A DNA stretch of 64,000 bases from NCBI RefSeq assembly GCF_000023465.1, contig NC_014041.1:1199001-1263000 (forward strand). The letters are read 5' to 3'. This stretch comes from Zunongwangia profunda SM-A87 (GTDB lineage: Bacteria; Bacteroidota; Bacteroidia; Flavobacteriales; Flavobacteriaceae). Positions 44,784 to 53,142 of this stretch are shown here, one piece after another; position 1 is the first letter of the stretch; each line of letters begins with the position of its first letter. The notes below the pieces were generated by a model. That model was not told the DNA's origin. It was given only the letters and a program-made list of their open reading frames with translations, and made no database searches. The translations under genes were made by a program, and so were the position numbers.

Positions 44784-46979
44784 ATGAGTTTGACTGAAAT
44801 TGATTTACATAAACAACTGAAGAAATATTTTGGCTTTAGCCAGTTTAAAGGTCTTCAGGAAGATGTTGTGGCCAGTATCGTACATAAAAACGATACTTTT
44901 GTAATAATGCCAACAGGAGGAGGTAAATCCCTATGCTACCAGCTACCTGCATTGATTGAAGAAGGAACAGCAATTGTAGTATCGCCCCTAATCGCCTTAA
45001 TGAAAAACCAGGTAGATGCCATTCGTGGAATTTCTTCGGAATACGGCGTTGCTCATGTTTTAAATTCTTCGCTTAATAAAACGGAAGTAAAACAGGTAAA
45101 AGAGGATATTATCAACGGTGTGACCAAGCTACTTTATGTAGCGCCAGAGTCGCTTACAAAAGAAGATTATGTTGATTTCCTAAAAGAGCAAAAGATATCT
45201 TTTCTGGCTATCGATGAAGCGCATTGTATAAGCGAGTGGGGACATGATTTTAGACCTGAATATCGGAATTTGCGGCAAATTATTAAACGTATTGGAGAGA
45301 ATATTCCAATTATTGCCCTTACCGCTACTGCCACTCCAAAAGTGCAGGAAGATATTCTTAAAAATCTTGGGATACCAAAAGCTAAAACCTTTAAGGCAAG
45401 TTTTAACCGGCCTAATTTGTATTACGAGGTAAGACCGAAAACAAAAAATGTTGATGCGGATATTATTCGTTTTGTAAAACAAAACAATGGTAAAAGCGGG
45501 ATCATTTATTGTCTTAGCCGAAAAAAGGTAGAAGAACTTGCGCAGACGCTTCAGGTAAATGGAATAAATGCTATTCCCTATCATGCTGGCTTAGATGCTA
45601 AGACAAGGTCGAAACATCAGGATATGTTCCTGATGGAAGAAGTAGATGTTGTAGTCGCTACCATTGCTTTTGGAATGGGAATAGATAAGCCTGATGTACG
45701 CTTTGTAATTCATCATGATATTCCAAAAAGTATCGAGAGTTATTATCAGGAAACGGGTAGAGCCGGGCGTGATGGCGGAGAAGGACATTGCCTGGCTTTT
45801 TATGCTTATAAAGACATTGAAAAGTTAGAGAAGTTTATGAGTGGTAAGCCTGTTGCAGAGCAGGAGGTAGGCCACGCATTGCTTCAGGAAGTGGTGGCTT
45901 ATGCAGAAACTTCGATTTCGCGTCGAAAATTTATTCTTCATTATTTTGGTGAAGAATTCGACGAAAAAACAGGAGATGGTGCGTCGATGGATGATAATGT
46001 TCGTAATCCTAAAAAGCAACACGAGGCCAAAGAGGAGTTAGAACTTCTCATAAAAGTAATTAAGGACACGAAGGAGTTATACAAATCCAAAGAAGTAGTA
46101 AAGACCCTTATGGGGAAAAGTAACGCTTTAATTGTATCGCATAAAACCGATGCTAATCCTCTTTTTGGAAAAGGGAAAGATAAAGACGAAAGCTTTTGGA
46201 TGGCGTTGACCAGGCAGGCACTTGTTGCTGGCTATCTTAAAAAAGATATAGAAACCTATGGTGTAATAAAATTAACACCAAAAGGGGAAGAGTTTTTAAA
46301 GCAGCCCGAGTCATTTATGATGACTCACGATCATATTTTTGATGAAAATACCGATAATGCCGCTGTAACATCTAAAGCTTCAACCGGAGTCGATGATAAA
46401 TTAGTAGGCATGCTAAAGGAACTACGAAAAAAAGTGGCCAAGAAAAACGGTGTTCCACCATTCGTGGTTTTTCAGGATCCGTCTATAGAAGATATGGCAC
46501 TTAAATATCCCGTAGATCTAAAAGAGCTAGGAAATATTCATGGTGTTGGTGAGGGAAAAGCTAAAAAATACGGTAAAGATTTTGTGAACCTTATCGCAAG
46601 ATATGTAGAGGATAATGAAATTATTCGTCCAGACGATTTAGTCGTAAAAACGACAGGAGCAAATAGTGGTTTAAAATTATTTATCATCCAGAGTGTGGAT
46701 AGAAAATTACCACTAAACGATATCGCTTCAGCTAAAGGTATGGAGATGCCTGAATTTATTAAAGAAATGGAAGCTATTGTATATAGTGGAACCAAGCTGA
46801 ATATCGATTATTATCTTGAGGAAATTTTGGATGAGGATCAGCAGGAAGAATTACATGAATATTTTCTGGAAGCTGAAACCGATAAAATTGAAGCCGCACT
46901 TGAAGAATTTGATGGAGATTACGATGATGAGGAACTTCGCTTATTTAGAATCAAATTTATAAGTGAAGTCGCAAACTAA
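44784..46979 (+). CDS. recQ: RecQ family ATP-dependent DNA helicase lacking zinc ligands
   Basis: 3'-5' DNA helicase for recombination and fork repair. 731 aa: Walker A TGGGKSLCYQLPA (about 43-55), DEAH box AIDEAHCISEWGHDFRPEYR, ALTATATPKVQ, IIYCLSRKKVE, and motif VI YYQETGRAGRDG. The RecQ-Ct region has ISRRKFILHYFGEEFDE where other RecQ proteins have CRR...CGxCDxC; no cysteine occurs after the helicase core. A winged helix and an HRDC domain (KELRKKVAKKNGVPPFVVF, about 545-620) follow, then an extra acidic C-terminal stretch. Clear RecQ, unusual in the zinc module. Confidence 0.95.
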   Translation: MSLTEIDLHKQLKKYFGFSQFKGLQEDVVASIVHKNDTFVIMPTGGGKSLCYQLPALIEEGTAIVVSPLIALMKNQVDAIRGISSEYGVAHVLNSSLNKTEVKQVKEDIINGVTKLLYVAPESLTKEDYVDFLKEQKISFLAIDEAHCISEWGHDFRPEYRNLRQIIKRIGENIPIIALTATATPKVQEDILKNLGIPKAKTFKASFNRPNLYYEVRPKTKNVDADIIRFVKQNNGKSGIIYCLSRKKVEELAQTLQVNGINAIPYHAGLDAKTRSKHQDMFLMEEVDVVVATIAFGMGIDKPDVRFVIHHDIPKSIESYYQETGRAGRDGGEGHCLAFYAYKDIEKLEKFMSGKPVAEQEVGHALLQEVVAYAETSISRRKFILHYFGEEFDEKTGDGASMDDNVRNPKKQHEAKEELELLIKVIKDTKELYKSKEVVKTLMGKSNALIVSHKTDANPLFGKGKDKDESFWMALTRQALVAGYLKKDIETYGVIKLTPKGEEFLKQPESFMMTHDHIFDENTDNAAVTSKASTGVDDKLVGMLKELRKKVAKKNGVPPFVVFQDPSIEDMALKYPVDLKELGNIHGVGEGKAKKYGKDFVNLIARYVEDNEIIRPDDLVVKTTGANSGLKLFIIQSVDRKLPLNDIASAKGMEMPEFIKEMEAIVYSGTKLNIDYYLEEILDEDQQEELHEYFLEAETDKIEAALEEFDGDYDDEELRLFRIKFISEVAN

Positions 46980-46989
46980 AAAATATAAA

Positions 46990-47187
46990 ATGCTAAGAAA
47001 TTCAAGTAATAAACAAGCACTAATACTACTAATTTTAGGGTTAGCTTTAATAGTGGTTAGTGTAGTTTCTTTTAAAGTAGAGATGTTTACAGATACCTGG
47101 AGAGGATTTTTAAACGGAGTTGCTATTGGTATTTTAGTAGTTTCGATTATTGGATTTGCGAAAAACAAAAAACTTGAGAAAAAATAA
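46990..47187 (+). CDS. Small two-helix membrane protein
   Basis: 65 aa from the ATG at 46990, just after recQ. ALILLILGLALIVVSVVSF and FLNGVAIGILVVSIIGFA are two membrane segments separated by a short polar loop; the tail is Lys-rich, placing it in the cytoplasm by the positive-inside rule. An upstream GTG start would overlap recQ and adds no plausible sequence. It is probably co-transcribed with recQ, since the strong terminator follows directly. No known family recognised. Confidence 0.6.
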   Translation: MLRNSSNKQALILLILGLALIVVSVVSFKVEMFTDTWRGFLNGVAIGILVVSIIGFAKNKKLEKK

Positions 47188-47205
47188 TTGCTCATAAAAC
47201 AATAA

Positions 47206-47243
47206 TAAAAAAGCCTTTTTGATTTCCAAAAAGGCTTTTTTAT
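47206..47243. terminator. Strong bidirectional intrinsic terminator
   Basis: AAAAAAGCCTTTTTG, a six-base loop, then CAAAAAGGCTTTTTT: a perfect stem with runs of A and T on either side. It lies between the convergent recQ-unit and the metalloprotease gene and can serve both. Confidence 0.9.
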
Positions 47244-47259
47244 ATATTAAAACAGTCTA

Positions 47260-48048
47260 TTATTTTCCGCCGTTTGCTTGAAGATCAGCAATACACTTTG
47301 GTCCAAGTTCAGGAGGTGTACCACGAATCTGATTGATAATGCCCGTACCAAACTCTAAAGAAGCGCGCATTAAACATTTTTCTTCAGTACAATGCCCATC
47401 AGAATCAGGATCTTCATGATCACTTTGAAGTTCGGTACCAACATTTACCAAGCCAAATAAATGCCCAAATTCGTGATTTAACACCGCAGTTTCTATCACG
47501 CTTTTGCTAGGCGCATTTACTCTGTTTGCAAATTTATTTATAGTCTCCCCATATATAACCATGGAGGTATTACGATAAGCCGATCCCAGAACATAACGTT
47601 GATCCGTATCATCTTCGTTGCTGCCGTCAGCAAAATAAATATAAATACTAATTTCGTCGCCTACATTATAGAAACTTCGCTCCTTATCTTCGATATCTAC
47701 AATTTCCTGAATTTCGAAAGGTGCAAGGCCTGATGACGCCACTGGTCGGGAACTAATAGAAATGCCATCAGGTTTGTAAACCCGTTCTTCCAGGAATGCC
47801 TTAAAATTATTCATAGCCGCAACGGTAGGCTGATAGCCATCTACATATAATACTTCGATTTTAATCGAAGTATAAGTATCATCGCTTAATAGGTCATGGG
47901 CAGAATCCCCAAGTCCTTTTTTATTTAATGATCGATCGATTGCTGGTTCGTCATCAGTAGGATCATCGATCCCATTGCCATCACTAGAACAAGAGGTGAT
48001 TGCTACAAATAGGAAAAGTGTATAAAAATACTTGTAAAACTTCTTCAT
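47260..48048 (-). CDS. Lipoprotein zinc metalloprotease
   Basis: 262 aa. A short signal ends in a lipobox (FLFVAITSCSSDG, Cys about 20), predicting a lipid anchor. VLNHEFGHLFGLVNVG near residue 182 is an HExxH zinc site with a further Gly-rich stretch, as in metzincin-like enzymes. Nearby HCTEEKCLM could form a disulfide or extra metal site. The C-terminus has QIRGTPPELGPKC and may hold a second Cys pair. It corresponds to flavobacterial proteins annotated as membrane metalloprotease. The substrate is unknown. It lies 25 bases after a methyltransferase gene. Confidence 0.82.
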   Translation of the reverse strand: MKKFYKYFYTLFLFVAITSCSSDGNGIDDPTDDEPAIDRSLNKKGLGDSAHDLLSDDTYTSIKIEVLYVDGYQPTVAAMNNFKAFLEERVYKPDGISISSRPVASSGLAPFEIQEIVDIEDKERSFYNVGDEISIYIYFADGSNEDDTDQRYVLGSAYRNTSMVIYGETINKFANRVNAPSKSVIETAVLNHEFGHLFGLVNVGTELQSDHEDPDSDGHCTEEKCLMRASLEFGTGIINQIRGTPPELGPKCIADLQANGGK

Positions 48049-48073
48049 GAATTATATAATATAGTGTTCAAAT

Positions 48074-48781
48074 TTAATCATTTCTAATGGTAAGTTTTGC
48101 TAGATAGTCGTAATGCTTTCCTTCGACTATTAATTCGCAATTAAAATTATTTTTTTCGGCTGCTAATTTAAGCAATTCAAAGTCCATATAGAGCCATGGA
48201 AAATAATTGGACTTTTCTCCTTTATAGCTTATACAAAAATCAATTTCTCCTATATACTTACGATCTAAATCATTATTAGGTTCTTCCTCATCTTCGAGAA
48301 AACTAAGATCTGAAGAATCGATTAAAATCTGCCCCCCCGGTTTTAGCACTTCTTTACAGATAGCTAGAAAGTTATCGGTATTTATAAGGTTACCAATAAT
48401 TCCGGTTCCATTCATTAAAAACAATAAGGTGTCATATGTTTCATGTTCGGCATAAAAATCTTTTACATCAGCATTAATAACCCCGCGTTCTTTAGCAATG
48501 GCTATGGCACCCGCAGAAGTATCAATCGCTTTTACCTTAAAATTTTTTCGCTGAAGATAAAGTGCATGACTTCCAGCACCGCAACCTACATCAAGCACAG
48601 TTCCGTAGGCGAGTTGTAACGCCTGCTGCTCGGTTTTTGGCATTTCAGAAAAATCCCTGAAAAGGTATTCAATGGCAATCTCGTCATCGTCAAAATCTGG
48701 CGAATGTACAATAATCGGAGTTTTATCTTTTTTGAAATAATAGGCTTTCATCGCCATTCCGAAGATATCTTTTTCCTTCAT
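48074..48781 (-). CDS. Class I SAM-dependent methyltransferase
   Basis: 235 aa, cytoplasmic. Motif I is TVLDVGCGAGSHALYLQRK, followed by the acidic ribose-binding AIDTSAGAIAIAKE and LFLMNGTGIIGNL; GGQILIDSSDLSFLED is motif IV/post-IV. The first 60 residues contain EIAIEYLFRDFSEMPKTEQQ, conserved in this subgroup. The methyl acceptor is not predictable. The start is 20 bases from the divergent YkgJ-type gene. Confidence 0.85.
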   Translation of the reverse strand: MKEKDIFGMAMKAYYFKKDKTPIIVHSPDFDDDEIAIEYLFRDFSEMPKTEQQALQLAYGTVLDVGCGAGSHALYLQRKNFKVKAIDTSAGAIAIAKERGVINADVKDFYAEHETYDTLLFLMNGTGIIGNLINTDNFLAICKEVLKPGGQILIDSSDLSFLEDEEEPNNDLDRKYIGEIDFCISYKGEKSNYFPWLYMDFELLKLAAEKNNFNCELIVEGKHYDYLAKLTIRND

Positions 48782-48789
48782 AATCTTAT

Positions 48790-48797
48790 TATCTTTG
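48790..48797 (+). promoter_or_regulatory. Putative -7 element very close to the start of the YkgJ-type gene
   Basis: TATCTTTG is a perfect TAnnTTTG and ends only four bases before the ATG at 48802. In Bacteroidota transcription begins about seven bases after this box, so the mRNA would start at or almost at the AUG. No TTTG is seen 19 bases upstream. Confidence 0.45.
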
Positions 48798-48801
48798 CGG
48801 C

Positions 48802-49296
48802 ATGCAGGAAATTTTAAAAGAGCTGCCGGGAAAGGCCAAAGATAAGCAGAAGGAAAATAAAAAGTTTTTTTCTAAGCTAAAGAAACGACCACCAAAAGAT
48901 TTAGACGTTAAAATGCAACAAATGCATGAGGAAGAGTTTGCTAGAACCAATTGTTTGGACTGTGCAAATTGCTGTAAAACTACGGGACCGCTGTTTACAA
49001 ATAAAGATATAGAACGCATTAGTAAATTTTTAAAACTGAAGCCACAGCAATTTATCGATCAGTATCTTAGAGTAGACGAAGATAAAGATTATGTGTTGCA
49101 AAATGTTCCCTGTACTTTTTTAGGAAATGATAACTACTGCTTAATCTACGATGTGAGACCAAAAGCCTGCCGGGAATATCCCCATACAGATAGAAAAGAC
49201 TTTCATAAAATATCGAATCTTACTATCAAAAATACCGCTATTTGCCCTGCTGCTTTTAATATTGTAGAAGAAATGAAACGCCGGATAAAAGTTTAA
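48802..49296 (+). CDS. YkgJ-family cysteine-cluster protein
   Basis: 164 aa, soluble. CLDCANCCKTTGPLFTNKDI (about residues 52-71), VPCTFLGNDNYCLIYDVRP (near 99-117), ACREYP and AICPAAF supply the eight or so cysteines of the CxxCxxCC cluster family, thought to bind iron or zinc. The first 45 residues are strongly basic. Function unknown although the family is widespread. It ends close to the convergent methyltransferase gene. Confidence 0.87.
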   Translation: MQEILKELPGKAKDKQKENKKFFSKLKKRPPKDLDVKMQQMHEEEFARTNCLDCANCCKTTGPLFTNKDIERISKFLKLKPQQFIDQYLRVDEDKDYVLQNVPCTFLGNDNYCLIYDVRPKACREYPHTDRKDFHKISNLTIKNTAICPAAFNIVEEMKRRIKV

Positions 49297-49312
49297 ATTC
49301 GATAATTTTGAA

Positions 49313-49921
49313 CTATAACTTTTCTGCGATAAAACGGAGTACAGATCCGGTGCCATTGTGATATAAACTTTCTTGAAGTGCTACAGGCTTTTCTTCTAAA
49401 AGAATCACTTTAAAATCTTTGAAATCCTTCTGTACTTCCTTTTTAGAAAATAAAGAAGCCTGATCCTTAGGGCCACTAACATTAGGATTTTCTTTAAGAT
49501 ATTTTAAATGATGTTCTCCAAAAGCTTCAAAAATAATACGACCACCTGGTTTAAGATGAGTGCTTACTATTGAATGGAATTTTTTACGAATTTCGGCAGG
49601 AAAATGAGCGTAGATTAATGCTATAACATCAAAGTGGTTAGGTTTAAACTTTAAATCGGGGAGATGACCAACCCTATAATCAATATGAACTTGATTTGAT
49701 TTTGCCAATTTTAAGGCCTTATTTTTACCTTCAGTACTAATGTCGAAAGCTGAAACATTCCAGCCCTCTTTAGCTGCATAAACGGCGTTTCTTCCTTCAC
49801 CTTCAGCCCCAAAAAGTATTTTTCCCGGTTTAAAGTGGTTAAGTTGCTGTGCTAGAAACTTATTTGGTTCAATTCCGTAGGCGTATTCCTCTTTTTGAAA
49901 ACGATCTTCCCATCTTTGCAA
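49313..49921 (-). CDS. Class I SAM-dependent methyltransferase (TehB/thiopurine-like)
   Basis: 202 aa. MQRWEDRFQKEEYAYGIEPN is the family's N-terminal signature; ILFGAEGEGRNAVYAAKEGW is motif I, VSAFDISTEGKNKALKLAK the ribose-binding acidic strand, FDVIALIYAHFPAEIR motif II, and LKPGGRIIFEAFGEHHLKYL motif III. Members act on small molecules such as tellurite or thiopurines. The substrate is unresolved. It lies 26 bases after namZ on the same strand. Confidence 0.86.
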   Translation of the reverse strand: MQRWEDRFQKEEYAYGIEPNKFLAQQLNHFKPGKILFGAEGEGRNAVYAAKEGWNVSAFDISTEGKNKALKLAKSNQVHIDYRVGHLPDLKFKPNHFDVIALIYAHFPAEIRKKFHSIVSTHLKPGGRIIFEAFGEHHLKYLKENPNVSGPKDQASLFSKKEVQKDFKDFKVILLEEKPVALQESLYHNGTGSVLRFIAEKL

Positions 49922-49947
49922 CCATTCATTTTCTATAGTTTTTCTTT

Positions 49948-51198
49948 TTATTGATATAGCAAATATTGTTCTCGTTTTATCTTAAACTGTTTTAATCCGC
50001 TTTTCCAGGTTGATCTAATTTCTTCTTCGCTTAGGCCATTTTCTATTTGTTTTTGTAGTTTTTCTGTACCGGCAAGTTTAGTGAAAAAGCTATTGAAAAA
50101 TTCGGCTTTATTTGCAGTGTTATTATATGCTTTTATAAGCCATTTTAAGTTGATTTTATTTAAATACGTACTTTCGCTAAGATCTTCACCAAAACATTTT
50201 TTGCCTAAGTGTTTAGGGCTTTTTGCGCCATCCATTGATATTGGCGTATACGTATACGAAAACTCTTTAGCATTTAAAAAAGGGGACCCAAAAACCTGAA
50301 ATTGTTTATGGGTACCGCGACCGGCGTTAACATTGGTTCCTTCAAAAAAACAAAGACTAGGATAAAGGTTTATAGATTTATCATTGGGTAGATTAGGAGA
50401 AGGTTTTACCGGTAAACTATATTTTTTTTGGTGATCGTAATTACTCATTTTAATTACTTGCAGATTACAATGAATACCGTTTTTTAACCAGTTTTCCCCA
50501 TTGATCATTTTGGCGTATTCTCCCATCGTTAAACCATGTACAACGGGAATAGGATGCATTCCCACAAAACTTTGATATTCTTTTTCGAGAATCGGTCCAT
50601 CTACATAATGGCCGTTAGGGTTTGGGCGGTCAAAAACCAAAAGTTTAATATTATTTTCAGCACAGGCTTCCATTACATAATGTAACGACGAAATATAGGT
50701 ATAAAAGCGAGCCCCGACGTCCTGAAGATCAAAAATCAATATCTCGATATCCTCTAATTGTTCGGGTTTAGGCTTTTTATTATTTCCATATAGGGAAATT
50801 ACAGGTAATCCTGTTTTTGGATCTTTGCCGTCTTCCACTTTTTCACCAGCATCGGCTTTTCCTCTAAAACCATGTTCAGGTGCAAAAACTTTTTTTAGCA
50901 CTACATTGAGTGCCAGAAGCGAATCGACCAGATGCACATACTCTTTATTTTTATTAAGTATTAAGGAGGATTGATTTCCTACTACTCCAACTTTTTTGCC
51001 GTGTAGCAATGGCATGTATAAATCTGTTTGATTAGCACCCACAACAATATCCTCTATTATTTCTTCGGAAGAATTGATATGATTCTTATTTTTCGTTGAA
51101 GAGGACTGAGTTCTATTTTTATCGGCTTCTACGTTTCCGCAAGAAAGAATTACGATAAGAGTGAATAAAAATGTACTTTTGAATAACCGGTTAATCAT
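49948..51198 (-). CDS. namZ: DUF1343 exo-beta-N-acetylmuramidase-like lipoprotein (NamZ)
   Basis: 416 aa from the ATG at 51198. A signal with lipobox-like LFTLIVILSCGNVE predicts a lipid-anchored secreted protein. The DUF1343 core has KVGVVGNQSSLI, VFAPEHGFRGKADAGE, ISLYGNNKKP, ILIFDLQDVGARFYTYISSL, LLVFDRPNPNGHYVDGPIL and VHGLTMGEYAKMIN, with ERGTNVNAGRGT-like EGTNVNAGRGTHKQF later. In Tannerella forsythia the family removes N-acetylmuramic acid from non-reducing ends. The long N-terminal extension of the open frame is antisense to the 51212 gene and is not part of the protein. It probably serves muropeptide recycling. Confidence 0.9.
   Translation of the reverse strand: MINRLFKSTFLFTLIVILSCGNVEADKNRTQSSSTKNKNHINSSEEIIEDIVVGANQTDLYMPLLHGKKVGVVGNQSSLILNKNKEYVHLVDSLLALNVVLKKVFAPEHGFRGKADAGEKVEDGKDPKTGLPVISLYGNNKKPKPEQLEDIEILIFDLQDVGARFYTYISSLHYVMEACAENNIKLLVFDRPNPNGHYVDGPILEKEYQSFVGMHPIPVVHGLTMGEYAKMINGENWLKNGIHCNLQVIKMSNYDHQKKYSLPVKPSPNLPNDKSINLYPSLCFFEGTNVNAGRGTHKQFQVFGSPFLNAKEFSYTYTPISMDGAKSPKHLGKKCFGEDLSESTYLNKINLKWLIKAYNNTANKAEFFNSFFTKLAGTEKLQKQIENGLSEEEIRSTWKSGLKQFKIKREQYLLYQ
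51174..51181 (+). promoter_or_regulatory. Putative -7 element for the LolC/E-type permease gene
   Basis: TACTTTTG is a perfect TAnnTTTG 30 bases before the TTG start at 51212. No good TTTG at -33. It lies inside the first codons of the divergent namZ gene. Confidence 0.35.
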
Positions 51199-51211
51199 AT
51201 AATTGTAGCTC

Positions 51212-52444
51212 TTGAATTTTGAATTATTTGTAGTTAAGCGTTTAATAAGCGCCAATAAAGATAAAAGTAGTATTTCCTCGCCTATTATAAAAATTGCCAT
51301 TGCTGCAATTGCAATCGGAGTGGTGATGATGCTGGTATCTTTTGCTACAGGTTTGGGGTTGCAAAAGAAAATCAGGGATAAAATAGCAGCTTTTAACGGG
51401 CATATTATTATTACCAATTACGATAATAATAGCAGTGAAGTTACGCTAGAGCCGGTTTCTAAGGACCAGGATTTTTATCCAGATTTTAATGCGGTTTCTG
51501 GAATAACGCACGTACAGGGTACCGCTACTAAAGCAGGAATCATTAGAACTGCAGATGATTTTGAAGGAGTAATTGTAAAAGGAGTAGGGACCGATTATGA
51601 TTGGTCTTTTTTTAAAGATTTTTTAGTTGCAGGAAAATTACCCGATTATTCATCCAATCTTAATGATGAGGTTTTAATTTCCAGATATCTTGCAAACCGG
51701 TTACATTTAAAAGTTGGGGATCGCGCGCCTACTTATTTTCTTAGGGAAGGCAGGGACCGCCCTTTTGTGCGCGGATTTAAAATTGTTGGAATTTATGATT
51801 CAGGTTTTCAGGATTTTGATGAACTGTATTTAATTGCTGATTTACGACATATCCAAAAGTTAAATGGCTGGAAGGACAACGAGGTTGGTAATTTTGAAGT
51901 TTTTATAAATGATTTTGATCAGCTGGATGAAAAATGGAACGAGGTTTATCTAAACACCGGGTCGTTTTTGGACGCGCAGCATATTGGCCAGAAATATTAT
52001 AATATTTTTGAATGGCTTTCCCTTTTCGATTTTAATATTGCCCTGATTATCGGCATTATGATTTTGGTAGCCGGGATAAATATGATCACTGCGTTGCTAG
52101 TACTTATTTTAGAGCGTACGCAAATGATAGGTATTTTTAAAGCATTGGGAACCCAGGATTGGTCGGTTAGAAAGATCTTTTTGTATAATGCGGGCTACCT
52201 CATTTTGCTTGGCTTATTTTGGGGGAATGTGATAGGTTTGGGATTACTTTTTATCCAGAAGTATTTTAAATTAATTCCTTTAAATCCAGAGACCTATTAT
52301 GTAAGCGAAGTTCCTATTTATATAAGTTGGGATTATATTTTGGCCGTGAATGCCGGGACGCTTATTCTGTGTATGCTAATGTTGCTTATCCCTTCGATGA
52401 TTATCGCTAAAATATCGCCAGTAAAATCGATAAAATTCGAGTAA
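51212..52444 (+). CDS. LolC/LolE-type ABC transporter permease
   Basis: 410 aa. It has a TTG start (MNFELFVVKRL). One membrane segment near residues 28-50 (KIAIAAIAIGVVMMLVSFA), a large periplasmic MacB-type domain (about 50-270), then three membrane segments in the FtsX domain: ALIIGIMILVAGINMITALL, FLYNAGYLILLGLFWGNVIG and the last before SPVKSIKFE. LILERTQMIGIFKALGTQDW is the coupling helix. The topology matches LolC/E, which detaches lipoproteins for outer-membrane transport. The ATPase is not nearby. Confidence 0.9.
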   Translation: MNFELFVVKRLISANKDKSSISSPIIKIAIAAIAIGVVMMLVSFATGLGLQKKIRDKIAAFNGHIIITNYDNNSSEVTLEPVSKDQDFYPDFNAVSGITHVQGTATKAGIIRTADDFEGVIVKGVGTDYDWSFFKDFLVAGKLPDYSSNLNDEVLISRYLANRLHLKVGDRAPTYFLREGRDRPFVRGFKIVGIYDSGFQDFDELYLIADLRHIQKLNGWKDNEVGNFEVFINDFDQLDEKWNEVYLNTGSFLDAQHIGQKYYNIFEWLSLFDFNIALIIGIMILVAGINMITALLVLILERTQMIGIFKALGTQDWSVRKIFLYNAGYLILLGLFWGNVIGLGLLFIQKYFKLIPLNPETYYVSEVPIYISWDYILAVNAGTLILCMLMLLIPSMIIAKISPVKSIKFE

Positions 52445-52563
52445 AATTTATCAAATTTTAGAATTTTATTACCCTACCTGTCTAATTATTTCTTTTCATT
52501 AGAAAACTTTATTGTAGTAATCCGGATAGGGGGAATTAAGTTGCGCTGGAATATTTAGTCCTT

Positions 52564-53004
52564 TTATATTCTACGTAACGTATAACTTTTGGTGCTATCT
52601 TTTTTGATTCTGTCAACTTCAGGATTTTTCCAGGACAAAACATTGTCTGATACTTTAAATTTCTGATTATTCAGGATAATCAAAGAATCATTTTCGCTCC
52701 ATTGATATTGGCCGGTTTCGGTTTTAATATCACCTGCAACGCTATCATTTTCGTTGTAATTTTGTACAATTCTATAAGAGTTATCTTTTTTTAATTGCAG
52801 TTTAACGATGATTCCTTTACAATCGGCGCAGGGTAAAGTTACCTGATAATTGCCGGTATAATCCCATTTTTGTTTGGGACTTTTTTCTTGCCATTCGCTT
52901 TGAGAATCCAGATTGCTTTCTTTCTTTTCGTTCTGGCAGGAAATATTAAATAATAAGGAGGTAATCCCAAGAAAGATAACCTGTTGTGCAATAAAATTTC
53001 TCAT
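52564..53004 (-). CDS. NlpE-like lipoprotein
   Basis: 146 aa from the ATG at 53004. The signal ends at LLFNISCQNEKK (lipobox Cys). The mature part has YQVTLPCADCKGIIVKLQL, the NlpE N-terminal signature with its CxxC, then YRIVQNY and WSENDSLIILN. In E. coli NlpE signals envelope stress and copper; here only the N-terminal-type domain is present. The promoter box lies between this ATG and the more upstream one at 53031, which decides the start. The role is inferred. Confidence 0.84.
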   Translation of the reverse strand: MRNFIAQQVIFLGITSLLFNISCQNEKKESNLDSQSEWQEKSPKQKWDYTGNYQVTLPCADCKGIIVKLQLKKDNSYRIVQNYNENDSVAGDIKTETGQYQWSENDSLIILNNQKFKVSDNVLSWKNPEVDRIKKDSTKSYTLRRI

Positions 53005-53016
53005 GATTTTTTTGCG

Positions 53017-53046
53017 CAAAAGTATATTCATTTTCCAGAATTCAAA
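53017..53046 (-). promoter_or_regulatory. Promoter of the NlpE-like gene
   Basis: On the minus strand TTTG (53046-53043), 18 bases, then TACTTTTG (53024-53017): a full match to the Bacteroidota sigma consensus. The start codon at 53004 lies 12 bases beyond, whereas the alternative ATG at 53031 would be upstream of the -7 box and so untranscribed. Confidence 0.68.
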
Positions 53047-53142
53047 TCTAAAAAATTATTAAAATTTAATAGCAAGTTTTAATTTTTCTTAAACAGAATT
53101 ATCCTTTTGGATTCCCTACATTGTGAATCCAAAAAAAATTGC

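Noticed and set aside
46963..46989. Upstream GTG start of the 65-aa membrane protein
   Set aside because: Overlaps the recQ end and adds polar residues before the natural ATG at 46990.
51199..51417. N-terminal extension of the namZ reading frame
   Set aside because: It is antisense to the LolC/E-type permease gene and precedes a clear lipoprotein signal that starts at the ATG at 51198.
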